A DNA stretch of 64,000 bases from contig CM040094.1 in NCBI GenBank assembly GCA_022496805.1, positions 8,703,501 to 8,767,500 of the forward strand. The letters run 5' to 3'. A model generated the notes under the pieces. The model ran no database searches. It saw only the letters and a program-made list of their open reading frames with translations, and was not told where the DNA came from. Positions 30,093 to 43,073 of the stretch are shown here, piece after piece (position 1 is the stretch's first letter; every line of letters starts with the position of its first letter). The translations under genes were made by a program, and so were the position numbers. This DNA comes from Pohlia nutans. Lineage: Eukaryota; Streptophyta; Bryopsida; Bryales; Mniaceae.

Positions 30093-32092
30093 ATGCAAAA
30101 ACAACGACACCAAAGATGATGTTTAATAGTTTCTTTGCTAAAGACAATAGACCTTTGTGTCCAGGTTTTCAAACTTTTGGTTTTGTAGTAGTCAATTTTT
30201 GATGAGAAACTATATACTCTAATGCTTTCACAATGAATATGAACTCCATGTTTTTGTGATCTCTGTAAATTTCGTTTCATGTTTCACTAGCGTGATTCAC
30301 ACGTTTCGATGTGGAAGCCCAACGGTTTCAGCGTGTTATGTCTTGGTATGGAAGTTTTGTACCAACTAAGATCATCATCAACAGAAGGTGAAACAATATT
30401 CTGAGGAGCTAGTGAAGTTAGAGAGTCAATTTTCATAAAGAACTTAGTAAACAAATTTTTGACCTGAGTTCTTTTCAGAAGCTAAAATTTCAGAATTGAA
30501 TGCTTATTGTGAATGTTGATTGAAGATTTCATATTTCCTCAAAAGATTCTGCAGTTTGAAGGTGTCCGGATTATCCATCCTCGTTTCAGAGACAACATTC
30601 AGATCTGCCAGAACGTCTCTAAATGTCAGCCCGTGAAATTTTTGAGCTGCCCGTGCAATTTTTTTGCACCGTGAGGAAATCTCACGGTGCAAAAGTTAAA
30701 TTGCACTGTGAGGGTATTGCCAAGGGTATCTCCCGCTGGTGAGGCGCCCGGAAAAGGTAAGGGAATTTTTCCAACTGTGCTTTAGGTTTATTTTGATTGT
30801 TCTTAAACATATTTCAAATATTAAAAGTCCAAATGTGCCTAAGGTTTAAATAAATAGAGATTTTTAGATGAATGTAAGCTTAGAAATTAAAACTCCTACA
30901 AAATATAATCTTGTTTCTTGATAGCTTTTGCAAGAACCCAGAAATCCATTGTCATGACTTTATGGATCATGTATCCATTTTCAAAAAAGTCAAATACATT
31001 AAAAATATGCATATAATTTGAAAGCATAAGAATAAGCTAGGAAATTTTTAAGTCTTGTTTACACGTGATTAAGACACCAAGTGCCTTAGCTTTGGCTTTT
31101 TAATTGTTAAACATAAGTCATAATCATTATACGCAAAATATTTACTTATAAGCTACATTTACATTTTTCAATTTTTTTGGGTATACACATGCTTTTGAGA
31201 CAATCTAAAAGAACACCCTTACCTCTAGTTTCAATATTTCCTTATAATATTTGCCTCAAGGGTTTCCTTGGAGATGTAGATCAACATTATGAGTGTCTTT
31301 TTATTTTGGAATCTTGATTTTTTTTTATTCATTTATACACTCAGGTATTTATTTTAAAGATTTACAACAACACAACTATAGTATCAATTTGCATTGCAAA
31401 TGCACAACTAAATTTCTATTTCTACATAGTCTAATTTGAATCACTCATGATGCAATCTAATGAAATTCTTAAACATATTTTTCAATGTAGTTTAGCTCTT
31501 AAAATTACATAGCACAACACCTAGTTGCAACCAATTTTGGCAATTCTATAGAACTTAGATTTTTGGTATTTTCTCGGGGAAGTCACTTCCAAATATTACG
31601 TAACAACGTGCGAACAAAGATAGGGTTCAAACAAATCTTTGAAGATAATTTTTCTAAATGATTTACATTAATATAGGATGCTCACAATTGATTACAAAAA
31701 TAAAAATGAGAATATTCTTGAAATATCACTAATTATAGTAAGAATTATTTTTTATTTTTAGGGTACTTTTAAATACCCTTTGTTCACACATGATACTCAA
31801 AAGATACAAAGAGTGACCTCCCCAACGGTATTCTTTTACAGTTCATTTGGAAAGGTGCACATTATTGCGCACCTCCTTTTAATATATATTTTTTATTTTA
31901 TTTTTATTTAATTATTTTGCATACCAAAATTTTATGAGATTTTTACATATTATTTAAAAGTTATAGTATTTTATTTTTTTGAAAAATAAAATGGCCTAAG
32001 TATTGAAAATGAGGAAATTGCCCAAGTTTTAGTAAGGGAAAAAAGAAATTAAAAATAAAAATCAAATCAAATCAAAAAAATCTGATGCAATA
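30093..32092. other. AT-rich intergenic, no gene seen
   Basis: No coding potential recognised. It contains a perfect hairpin at 30662-30694, reported separately, and long A/T-rich tracts from 31300 onwards. Confidence 0.4.
30662..30694. repeat. Perfect hairpin, 14-bp stem, 5-nt loop
   Basis: TTTTGCACCGTGAG, loop GAAAT, then CTCACGGTGCAAAA. Half-copies of the stem (CCCGTGCAATTTTT and TTGCACTGTGAGG) lie on either side, so this may be the edge of a palindromic repeat. Confidence 0.85.
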
Positions 32093-32450
32093 GAGTTATC
32101 CGTAAAGTCATAAGAGGGTAGTTGGTTTACAATAGGGAGTTTCGGCTTTGAAATAGTTATTTTTGACACCCACTCACACAAACCACGGACCAAGCTCCTT
32201 TCTTTGCTGGAGTATGAGGTTGGTGTAGAAGTACGTGGAGATTGCTCCACGGGAACTCAAGTTAGGTTTGGGGGAGCATTTCTTACATTGGGGTTGTTCA
32301 AAGTTTGAATCTTCTTGACAACACAGTGCTTTGTGATTGGTCAAAAAAAAAGGGGGTCAAAGCTTATTTTCTCCACCTTTCAAGCTAAAAAACCAATTAT
32401 GCCTTGTGTTCTTCTTGTGGAAACTTTTTGCTCGACTTTACAGATAACTC
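32093..32450. mobile_element. MITE with GAGTTATCC ends, 358 bp
   Basis: Terminal inverted repeats GAGTTATCCGTAAAGTC and GAGTTATCTGTAAAGTC differ at one position. There is no ORF of note. The target duplication is unclear; T/A-rich triplets flank both ends, compatible with PIF/Harbinger. Related ends occur at 32869-33357, 43400 and 50247-50526. Confidence 0.75.
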
Positions 32451-32868
32451 TTAACACATAGTTTACATTTGCACAGAAAACTTCTATTCGTTCTATTATT
32501 GTTGGTGAGATCATTGTTCGGGAAGAATCGGCGGTTAATTATAAGTCAGCCAATTGATTTACCGAAATAGGTGGTTGAATCTCAAAAACAAAGGCAAAAA
32601 ACCAGACTTAATGTCTTGAAATTAGTTATATTTAGTGTTTATAAAATAATAAAAGGGATATATTCTTTAAAAACGGGTTGGTTTGGTAGAAAACAGGAAA
32701 CTCTCTCGTTGGCCCAAAAAGTATCCAAACATTGGGGGAGACGAAACACATGACAAGGGACCTTTATACAGTTGTGGGCAAGTACGGGAAAATAACACAA
32801 CTTGTGAAGGTCATTTTTTTAGCTGAACTTATGTTGAAAATAATGAAATCCAAAAATCCCATACTGGA

Positions 32869-33357
32869 GAGTTTTCCGCAAACTCAACCTAAGTCTCACA
32901 AGCTATATGCAGTTTTTTTGGGAACCGGAAATCCACCTACGCGTTTGGGGGGGGGGGTGGATTTTTCTGAATACAGCAAGGGGTTACTGTCGCTCTGCTG
33001 CTTACTGTTGCTCTGCTGCAGGTTATAATAAGGGTAAGTGAGTGAGCAATAAGCAGGGCCGGGTCTGCCGCCTGCTCTGCCCCGCCTGTCGCGGGCTGGG
33101 CCAGGCCTGCCACGGACTCCGCCTTGCCCACTGCTGATTGGCTACAGTTGAAATATTTAAAGCTTAAGGCTATTTTTTTCAAGGGTGCAGGAAAATTGAG
33201 GTTGTGAAATTAAAAGGCACCATTTTTGGTTCCTTCAAACTTCAGACCTGTAGTTTTTTTCAGGCACCTGACATGTCTACTTTTATAGAGAACTGAACCT
33301 CTCTTTTTGAAAACTTTAGTCTAGTCGCCCTACTTGGGACCACTTTGCGGATAACTC
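32869..33357. mobile_element. MITE with GAGTTWTCCGCAAA ends, 489 bp
   Basis: The left end is GAGTTTTCCGCAAACTC and the right end is the complement of GAGTTATCCGCAAAGTGG. Its right two thirds (about 32940-33357) are present in inverted orientation at 43400-43760. The interior has an uninterrupted G run near 32947-32956. Confidence 0.65.
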
Positions 33358-33359
33358 TA

Positions 33360-34346
33360 GGGTGTAGGATACTTGCTACAACATTCTCACAATTGGAATT
33401 GACATTATTTTCTTAATTCTATGGCAAATTGGCAAATTTTATTAGCAATTTATTACTTGGTCAAACTTCCTCAAACAACAAGGTCCATTTATAACTTTTG
33501 TCAATACAAAGACTCCTCTCCAGTGATCTCAAAACTGGCTAAAACTAGCTGGATTTCTACCAAGAAAATGGGGCTGCTAAACATACAAAGAAAGAAAATG
33601 AAAAAAAAAATTGAAATGTAGTGAGAATGTTCATCATGATATCACCTTAATATATCAAGGATATTGTTGGATATTATAGAGGTATCTTGAGTATTGTATG
33701 CACTGGGTAGCAAAAGTAGATACCATTTGTGTGGGAGATCGCATAATGTTCTAAATGTCATAAAGAGGTTCTGGGATTACTGCTCCTCTCCTCTGGTCCA
33801 GACCGAAAAACTTGATGAGCTGCATTAAAAAGTCAACTTGCCCTTCAATCTCAATCCTACTTACAAAGTTAATAATTACAAACATTACCAAAAGGTATAT
33901 GTCCAGACTTTTGTCAAAAACAATTTCTTTTTGAAGTTCTAGCCTTAGCTAATGCCACTGTCACTAATCCTCAGCAATCCTCATCAGAATTTAGAGTTGT
34001 GTGTTCAATAGGCTGTTTGTGCAGCAAGGCAAGAACTTCAAAAAGTTGCCATCCACAGTCTGCATCCTTCAAACCCTTCGAAAACCAGCCAGAGTGTGTT
34101 CCATTATCAGTAGTCAAGACATAGTTACTGTCCTAATTGTGAAAAGTCTTCCACAAGTACATTCACTCAATTACTTCAGAAGACATGCATTTGGTTCTAG
34201 GTCTCAATTAACACACAGTGCCCACGAAACCAAACAATCTGATATTTACGGGAACACAGAAAATACATAATACCTTGTATGCACTACAAAACCCTAACCG
34301 CCTTCAAAGTGAAAGTATAGACATGGACTAAAGAGGAGATCCCTAC
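33360..34346. other. Intergenic, no gene seen
   Basis: No recognised coding exon. This is the 3' flank of the phosphatase gene. Confidence 0.35.
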
Positions 34347-37300
34347 TCACAACCCAGAATGACATGTCCCCTGCCCAGAAGCAGAACTGAAGAGCCACCT
34401 GAACAAGTGTGATGGAATGGAGAAAAACTTCTGGAAAAGTGTCCGGTCAGCTGGTTTGTGCACCACTTTCATGGTGCAAAGTGACTCGTAACTCCGCTTC
34501 ATGTGAGGCGCAACCACGTGCTCCTGTTGGACAAAATTACCACAATCTCCCAAGGTCAGCATGTGAAAAGTAAGCAATGTAAACTACAAAAAGGCCTGGC
34601 AAGTTGAGAATTAATGATAAAGTATGCCAAGACATGAGAGGATTAAGAAGACTAAACAAATTCAACTACAGGGCTACAGACGAAGGATCACCTTAAACTC
34701 CTCAATCGGACAGAAATATGTGCCGTTACATGCCTGCAACCACAATTCACAACCGCATTAATAACGAATCTCCAATATGTACAACTTTTGTTAAATATCC
34801 TTCCAGATACATAAAAGAGCTGCATTCAACTGAAATTTACACAAAATGTAACCTACATAAAGGGAATTTAGAGAAGACGATGACAATGTACCTCTACCTT
34901 TGAACCTAAAACATGCATAAGATGAAAGAACCAACTTCAAAATGAATATTTACTTACAGGCATGATCACAGGCTTCTCATTATGTAAAGCTTGAACCACA
35001 TATTTCACACCAGCAGCGTTGTCCGCAGGACACTTGTGAAGAACTAAGGCTGTGTTAGCAGCAAATGGCGCCACGAGTGCGGCACGCCACAGGCGCTTGT
35101 GCGGAGGCCTCAGAGGAGCCTTCAGCGGTTCTTCACTTTGAACCTTCTTTATGTCTGCAACAAAACAAGACTCCTATGTTCACATATTGAATGCTAACGT
35201 TTCTCATCGTTAACAGAATCTGCTAGCATAGTAACTTCAAAACATGTTGGTCGTCAATCATACATCAATAAAATACAAGGGAAACTCTTACCATTGCGTT
35301 CTAGAAACAGCCCAAGCAGGCAACTGAATGGTATGACAGTCTCTGCATGAGCAAACCGCAACCTGGCTTTCTCCGCAACCTTGTTGGATTCTACATAAAT
35401 AGCCAATCAATCTGGATATTAATCAAACGTTCTCCAAGCACAAATTCACTCTGTTAGAAGTCAAACGCAAATGAGGTGTTTCAGTCAGCTATTCAAATAT
35501 TTTGATCGGGAAACTTACCGTCAGCTAACATAGCACGATCCATGCTTTGCACTACATCATCTAGCAGTGGAACCCCCATTCGGTAATTAATCGTTTCTCC
35601 ATAACCTTTCAGGTGAAACATTTCTAGATCATCTGCCCATTCAAGCAACTCTATCTGCACAAATCATCCACATATGCGTTAGCCCAACAAGGATGATGAG
35701 CAAGCGTTAAAAAAAAACAGTAGAGGTCAAGTGAAGTCAATCAGGTACCAACTGAAGAAATATGAATTACTGAAACAACAAGAGGTCTACTGAAATGCAC
35801 CTCCTCATCTGTGAAAAGGCCACAAGCTTGATCAACCACATCCAGAAGAGAAGCCTCCTGTTAAAAACCAAAAAGAGCATCAGATCAAAGGTAGTGAAAC
35901 GATTAATTACAAAAACAAATGCTCGATTACTGATACTAGATGAGGTGCGTATTTACATTCTTGCAGAGCAACCATAGGGAGGTCACGTCATCGCCGGTGA
36001 CTGCCAACCCATAGCGACCCTTTACTCCCTTTGCAACAAGATCGTACACCTCCCCTTGCTCAGCAGCTACTTTGGGCTTCCGGTGCTTCTTTGATTCCTG
36101 CACATGAAATGAAATCACAGAGAATTAATCTATTACTTTGGATTAATTGATTCGAGTAGAAACTATCCGGACGTGAGTTACACGAAAAAAGACCTCACTT
36201 TACGTTACTCCATAAAACCAAAAACATACGAATTATTGTCAAACATGACACACAGCAATAATCTGAATTTTCGTCACATGATAAGGCACAGAAAACGAAC
36301 CTTGTAAGCCATACAAGTGTCGTGGAAACGAAGGTGAATATCATTCCCTTTCGTGTCGGTGATGACAGAGAAAGCACGTTGCTTTCCTGCACCTAAGGTG
36401 CCCTGGCCAGCGAACATCCCCATTCCAAAAGCCACCGAACTTGCGGCAGATCTCCCAACCTGCAATAGAAAACACTTTAAACCTCCATCCATGACAATTA
36501 AACTAAGTAGGAAACACATTTCCATGGGGATCCTTTTCCCATGGGTTGAAATGTCACCCATTTACAATGCAAGTATCATCCACTCGTAAGAAATGAGATA
36601 CTTCTCAGTTCTATCAATGCTTCCATGTGATACCTTGTAGTCTAGACTCGTGCATGGGACTCCTTCAAACTTCAACAATTCACAACTTATTCATACCATA
36701 CTCCAATAATCCCTTTGTCCGGAAATAACTGTCCTAGTTTTGTTTTAACTTAAACGTTTTTTTTTGCCCAAAAAAAAGCCGTTTCAGTGCTTGAAAAATG
36801 ATCTATCTCAAATAGTAGTATGTATTTTTTGTGTCACTCTCATTGTCCGCCCCGTTTGAAGCGGACAGGGCTCAACTTTAAAGTATAAAACATAGGACAA
36901 TTATGTTGAGAAAAAATGCCAAAAACTAGGACAACTATTTCTGGACAGAGGGAGTAATACATACTGGTAAATATGAAGACAAGAATGACATCAGAAAAAT
37001 GATGGGAACTAATCAAAATAGCTGGAAGCCAAGGGAACGGGCTCCCAATCTGATCAAACAACAAGAGCTCCACAAAGCAAGAAAGAGAAACGTCACTCTT
37101 GCTGTACCTGCGTAGCAATGATCGGATACACATCGGGATGGTACTGATCCGAGAAAATCTCCGGATACTTGAGCTTGTAACGCAGCGCTAAATCGTAAAG
37201 CTCCTCCTCACCTTTTGGAAGAAGCTCCCCTCCTATCTGCTTGTCAGACCATGGGGACTTCCAATCGTTGATCCAAGCGGGTGGTGAGACTGTGTTCTCA

Positions 37301-38690
37301 TTTTGAGCCTCACCGGCCTTCTGGAACAACACACGAAGCCTCTCCGCAAATTTCTCCAACTCCGCGATCCGCTTCTTAGTCGGCCTTCGTGATCCATGTC
37401 TTGCCTGAAACGCCATTCAACCCTAACTGAGAACAGAGCAGGAACTTTGCCAACCACAAATGCCAAAACCTCATACAGTCTACCTTCCATAATACTCCCT
37501 CCGTCCCAAAGTTATTGTCATACAAATTTGTTTGGCATTTCTTTGAGCCAATGTCATTGATCATATTGTAAGAAACATGATTAAAAAAGGTTCCAAATTA
37601 TGTCACTAGAATGATTGAAGAACATTGCATGTGTTCATTGCAACCTAAATAAAATTAGCCACAAGGAAGTATTTTTTTGACCTACTTAAAAAAGCACTTT
37701 CAAACATGACAATAACTTTGGGACGGAGGGAGTATGACATAATATTGTTTCAAGCAATACCAATGTGGCATGTGAAAAGTCATTTCTGTGACTAATCCAT
37801 GCCTGCCACCTGAAGTTAGGGCTTCCCAAACATGTCGTAGAGACAAGTGTAACCAATAAGCGGACGAACGACGCATCACAAAAAAGCTTCTTAAACCGTG
37901 CAAATAAGGATCTGACCTATGTGCACATTTATTCTCATTTTTTTGGCGAGGAAATGGAATCCAAAACAAGTCGTTTCGTATTTTTGGATGTTGTACTGAA
38001 TTAGCTATAAATTTTCACATGTCTTTCCCAAAACCATGCGTTAGTCTATTTTTATTCTAACCTTCGTAAGAAAGTTAAAATCCAGAAATCTTAGCATTGG
38101 TATAAGGTTGCAATAATGAGTGAAATTTAAGGAGCCAGAACATCTACAAAACAGTGAAAAAAAAAAAGACAAAAGTGAGAGAGATTTAGAACTAACCACA
38201 AGGTTCACATGCACTGGGACGCAACCATCCGGAGTGCTCTCGACAGCCTCGTTACCATACTGAATCCTTTTTCCAGCTGCGTAGCTGCAAATGCAATCAA
38301 CAACAAAAATTTGACCTAACACTCTCAAAAAAGAAACCCTAAACCCGAATCCACCAACTGAAATGGAAAACCTCGAGTATAACTAAACTCCAGTCAAAAA
38401 TTTAATGGCGAAAAAGGTTATCGATGAAGAAACAATCTCGCTGCAAGATTATTGAGGAATTGAAGAATGAATCTTAAGGGTTCTGACCTGGTGGTGCTGG
38501 AGATGTGTTGCCGAACGTCGAACTCTAAAGCTCCTGTTACACTCCGGAGATCGACCAGACACGTTAAAACTGTGAAAAAAATTACAAACCGAATCATCGC
38601 AGCAGCGGAGGTCGCCATTGTCGCCGAAATGGTTTGAAAATGTGGAAGCAATCGAGTGGACATAAACCCAAGCGGAGGTGAAGGTGTCAT
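34347..38690 (-). CDS. Multiple inositol polyphosphate phosphatase, 11 exons
   Basis: Histidine acid phosphatase of the MINPP (branch of phytase) family, removing phosphates from inositol polyphosphates, usually in the secretory pathway. Exons: 38690-38488, 38284-38197, 37404-37108, 36459-36301, 36097-35957, 35857-35801, 35654-35519, 35390-35292, 35154-34958, 34733-34692 and 34523-34347. All junctions are GT-AG and phases add up to 531 codons from the first ATG. A later ATG at 38618 (MATSAAAMIRF) gives 507 residues and leaves a clear hydrophobic signal peptide (FVIFFTVLTCLV), so it may be the real start. The active-site motif ARHGSRRP spans the exon 2-3 junction and the MINPP proton-donor motif HAET lies in exon 8. 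No defect is seen. Stowaway-like MITEs sit in the introns after exons 2 and 3. Confidence 0.93.
36709..36954. mobile_element. Stowaway-like MITE in phosphatase intron 3
   Basis: The inverted ends ATCCCTTTGTCCGGAAATAA and CTCCCTCTGTCCAGAAATAG are complementary-related, with TA on both sides (36707-36708, 36955-36956). It is 246 bp, non-coding, and belongs to a different subfamily from the CCGTCCCAAAG copies at 5995 and 37495. Confidence 0.8.
37495..37732. mobile_element. Stowaway-like MITE, copy 2, in phosphatase intron 2
   Basis: 238 bp with CTCCCTCCGTCCCAAAGTTA ends and TA flanks (37493-37494 and 37733-37734). Nearly identical to the copy at 5995-6245. It lies in the intron between the second exon and the RHGSRRP exon of the phosphatase gene, apparently tolerated there. 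Confidence 0.92.
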
Positions 38691-38937
38691 TACGGTGGTT
38701 CTGGTGAGGGTCCGGCCAATCAGAGACCCGGTCTGAGTGCCAGCTGGACGGATTCCGCTTCTGACACGTCGCAGTGAATTACTGGGTGGCTTCGTCGTTG
38801 TGGTGAGTTCTCGTTGGAGATTGGGACCCTCACTGAGTCAGTTTGCCCTAAAAGTGACACTTGTTCTAATCCTACTTTTGAGTGTGTTAACAAATGAAAA
38901 AGAATCAATATCCGATTTGTTGTTTCTGCCGCACCAT

Positions 38938-39190
38938 GGGAACATAACATTCAATAGCATGCATTGTCTTTGCCTTGGCTCTACAGTATATGGTGTGGAA
39001 CATTCTACATTCAAAAGTACTTTATTAGTAGCTAAGTGGACAGGTGGAGGCTCATGGTGCACTATGGGAACACAACATTCAATAGTATGTATTGTCTCTG
39101 CTTTGGCTCTACAGGAGATGGTGTAGAATATTTCACACCCAAAAATACTTCATCAGTAGCTTAGTGGACAGGTGGAGGCTCAAGGTGATG
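38938..39190. repeat. Two-copy tandem repeat, about 126 bp, upstream of phosphatase gene
   Basis: The block from GGGAACATAACATTCAATAG to ACAGGTGGAGGCTCATGGTG is repeated directly, starting again at about 39066. Copies are about 85 to 90 percent alike by eye. It lies 250-500 bp upstream of the phosphatase start. Confidence 0.8.
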
Positions 39191-39853
39191 AGCAGAGTGC
39201 ATGAAGGCTACTGAATGTTATGAAATGCATGGTTTTCAAAGAGTTATATGGATGAACAATATAATCAAATCATAAATGTAAGTCTAGGATAAATACTAAA
39301 GTGGAGACTACACGACTAGCTATTTGTTTCATATTTTTTCAACACTTCCATAATATTTTGTGAAATTTCAAAATTCAGGTCGTAAAGGAATCTAGTAACA
39401 CTTGTTTTGTTTCTACTTTCAAAGTTTGTTAGAAAATGTAAAGAAATCACAATCCAAGTGGTTTTATATTTTTTTCAAATACTTCCAAAATATTAAATGA
39501 ATTTTCAAATGCAAAGAATTACAATCTAAATGGTTTCATCTTTTTTTCAACATTTCTGTAATATTTTATGAATTTTCAAAATTTAGGTCTTAAGGGAATC
39601 TAGTGATCCTACTTTCAAAGTGTGTTAGCAAATGAAAAAGAATCACAATCCAAGTTGTTTTATATTTTTTCAACATTTCAATAATATCTTGTGAATTTTT
39701 ATATTCCAGTCACAAGGGAATCTATAGTTGATGTTAGATTCTTCTTCATTAGATTTCATAAAAGCACCAAATGCTTCAAATCTTCAATCTTAAAAAAAAT
39801 AACTCTTCAATTTACATTGGCTATTGTTGAAAATTATTTGAGACTATCGTTTA
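39191..39853. other. AT-rich intergenic with short iterated blocks
   Basis: No gene. Between about 39330 and 39720 a loose repeat recurs three to four times (TTTTTTCAACA, TTCCATAATATT, GAATTTTCAAA, AAAGGAATCTAGT landmarks), suggesting an old internally repeated element. Confidence 0.45.
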
Positions 39854-40443
39854 TAATTCCTAAACGTCCAACCATCTAGAATGTGGACGATATACAAAAT
39901 CCAATGCAGATTGCTCATGCGTCATTGACTATTTGCATTGTGGATTTTTTGCTATATATTTATAGGAAGTTAGCTTTATGCGTATGTGATCCAATTGGAA
40001 AGGATATGATTTGTGAAATTTTCATGCCTCATTTCATGTTGTAGTGATTCACCCAAAATTTCAAAGATTTCAATGTAAAAGTCCTCATAAAAAAGTCAAC
40101 TCATAAAATTAAGCAACCAAAAAATCTCTAAAAATCACTACACTTAGAATATTGCATTTCAACCAATCACAACAAATTCCATGTACAAATCGTCAATACC
40201 TTATTTATAATCAAATTACAAAAGAATTTTCAACTTTAAATTTCAATTTTTATACAAAAATATTGGTGACAACAATCATAGATCTAACGGTATGGATAGA
40301 ATCAAAAATTCATGATGTACCATATAATTCAAAATTCATAATGTATTCATATATCAAGTTCAAAATATCCCTCCTAATTACATTTTATAAGACATCTTTG
40401 AAATACTCCAAATTTGAAGAGGGGTGAAGACATTTAGAGGTTA
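39854..40443 (-). mobile_element. TAACCCC-family MITE, inverted copy
   Basis: Ends TAATTCCTAAACGTCC (left) and, on the opposite strand, TAACCTCTAAATGTC (right). On the minus strand its interior matches the copies at 40465 and 50959 (AAGATG, TATAAAATG, GATTCTATCCATAC). It sits only about 20 bp from the next copy, in opposite orientation. Confidence 0.75.
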
Positions 40444-40464
40444 ATGTTAATGTAGGTGTCACAT

Positions 40465-41037
40465 TAACCCCTAAACGTCCTCACCTATGTCCAATCTAGG
40501 CAGTTTTGCAAAGATGCATTATAAAATGAAATTAATATGAATATTTAGAACTTGATGTATGAATAAAAGTTATGCATTTTGAATTTTAGATTCTATCTAT
40601 ACGGTTAGATCTATGACTGCTATCACTAATCTTTTTTTATAAATTTTGAAACATAAAATAAAAAATTATTTTGTAATTCAATTACGAATAAGATATTGAC
40701 AACATGCGGATGAAATTTGTTGTGATGGGTTATAATGTAGTACTTTAGGTGTAGTGATTTTTGGAGATTTTTTGGATGCTTGATTTTAATAGTTTTTTTT
40801 TCAAGAACACTTTTAGACCAAAATCTTCAAGATTTTCGGTGAAACACTACAACACAAAATGAGGCATAATTTTTCAAAAACTATTTCCTTTTCGATTGAA
40901 TCACACATACATGAAGCTAAATTCCCATAAAAAAATTAGTATTAAAATCACACCACAAAAAATGCATGACGGATGAGAAACTGCGGATGAAATCTGTACA
41001 TCAGGCCAAAACGGCCTGCTTGAGCAGTTAGGGGTTA
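40465..41037 (+). mobile_element. TAACCCC-family MITE, 573 bp
   Basis: Ends TAACCCCTAAACGTCCTCAC and the complement of TAACCCCTAACTG. Closely related along its length to the copy at 50959-51532 (shared GCAAAGATGCATTATAAAATG landmark, split by small changes). No clear target duplication. Confidence 0.8.
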
Positions 41038-43073
41038 AAGATGGTGTTCATTTTAGGTTTAGTCAACAACTTAATATATGTAGAGGGTAGATTTAGGAAG
41101 AAAAGTTGTTAGTATCTAAAAGACCAAGTGTCTTAACTAGGACATTTAGTAAGCCGGTTAAGTTCTGGTGAATATATTTTTAATCGAATTATGAAAGAAA
41201 TATAATAGTGGATCCTTCAATGTGCCATAAAAAGTAGAGATTTTTATTTTATATAATTATGACACCGTATGTAGAAGTCATGGGGGGGAATGGGTTTTTT
41301 TGGGGAGAAGGGCACTAGGACAGTAAAAAAATGATTGTATTCTTGGGAGGGGAGCATCAAAAAGGGCAAAGTGTAGAAAATAGGGTGGATTGTAGGGACG
41401 TAGCAATCAACTCCATTAAATTTTTTAAAATTAATGTTTGTAAATTTAAATATTATTTTATAAAATTAAAATTCTTCATTCTTAAAATTAAAAACCAAAA
41501 AAATTATTTTTATTTTTATTTTCAAAATTAAAAAAAAAAAAATTTGACAAATTGTCGAATGAAGACTGCCATATCGCAATCCACCTTGAGGGTCTTAAAC
41601 CGCCTCTTGGAAGTTAGTGGGTTCATGAACATTGGAATAGGTTGGTTGAGGTGGCACTTCAATTCCCTTCCTCCATCCTTAATTTCCCCCTAACCTCGAA
41701 ATTCTTAGAAAATATGCTACATGACTTTAAAACTTGGAGATTTAAATTTTTTTCAAAAAAGTTCTAGCCATTCTATGTAGGGTGGAATGTAATTTTGTTT
41801 CACCATTCAAATTTTTATTCTAAATGATGCAAGTCAAAAATATTGCAATTTCAAATCAAAGAGTCTTTTTTTAACTTTTAAACCCCCAACAAGTGCAAGG
41901 TGTTATTCAACTTCAAAAACATCTCCAAACACAACAAAAATTGGTACACAACTAACTAACATCATATAGAATGTGAAAGTAAAGTGCAACAAGTTTTGGT
42001 AGTGCGGTTTTTTTGATGTAGCTAGTCAAACGCATCTAAAATTTTTGGTCTAGTGTTTTTAATTTGGAAGTATTTTTTCCTTTAAAAGCAATTATCTTGC
42101 AATCTATGCGGTCAAATTCAACTAAATTTGTTGTAGATGCTTTTCAAATACTTTCAAACAAGATCTTGCAATTAGAAAGTAAAAAAAATTAAAAATTAAA
42201 AAACTCATTGCTGGGAATATTTGCATAGGGGAATAGAAATAGCAGCATTAGAGTGTTTTTGGAGGAAAAACTCTCTAATCCTTTAGGAGTTAATACTAGA
42301 CTTATCAATAATGTCATCTTGTGCATAAGTTGGAAATTGGTTCACTGTTCCAAAAGGAAAAAAAAAACTCAAAGTCCCGTCCATTTATTCCATAGCTAAT
42401 TAGACAAGGCCAGCTCAAGCTACAGGGATGGTTGTACAAGTTTTGGAAACTCAAAGTACCACGTGGCGAAAATAATGTGATTGTAACAGAAGAATCAAGA
42501 CCAGGTCAAGCGAAGAAGTCGTGAGTGCGTGGACCTTGCGAGTAGGTGTGGGCAGATCTGACATCGTTGGCCGTGATGGATGGGGAGTGCCTTTGCATAG
42601 CCAAACCACAACATGTTTAAATTTGCATGCTTTAATGTTCTAATGGGAACTTACCAAAATCCAACTACGGTTGTTAGAGCATAGTTGTCAAGCTAGCGTG
42701 CCGTTCCATCGCATCTTTGGAGTCGCAACAATCAGGGTGTAATCATCAAACTAGGTTGATGGCAAAATTTGGTCATATTGTCACTTGTCAGCCCTATCAA
42801 TTTCCTAGCTTGTTGATTTGGCCTCATCATCCAATGTTCTTTGTTGCAAACACTTGCTCTTTGGCTAGGTCATCGTCCATAGCCACATCTTGATCATAGC
42901 CAAGTCTTTGTCCAAATGACAACAAGAGGACTTCTCTACATATTGACCAAGGTGTGTTAGAAGGGCTAGTCTATGAGGAGAAAAACTTGAGTGGTTTCAA
43001 TTGGATTGAAGGACAACGATCAGGAGTGAACATCAAGGAGCTCCTAGGGAGTTCCTAGCTTTATGGTTGTATT
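41038..43073. other. Intergenic, no gene seen
   Basis: A/T-rich with homopolymer G runs near 41282 and long A runs near 41530. Some of it may be decayed transposon flanking the Harbinger-like pseudogene that follows; nothing could be identified. Confidence 0.35.
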
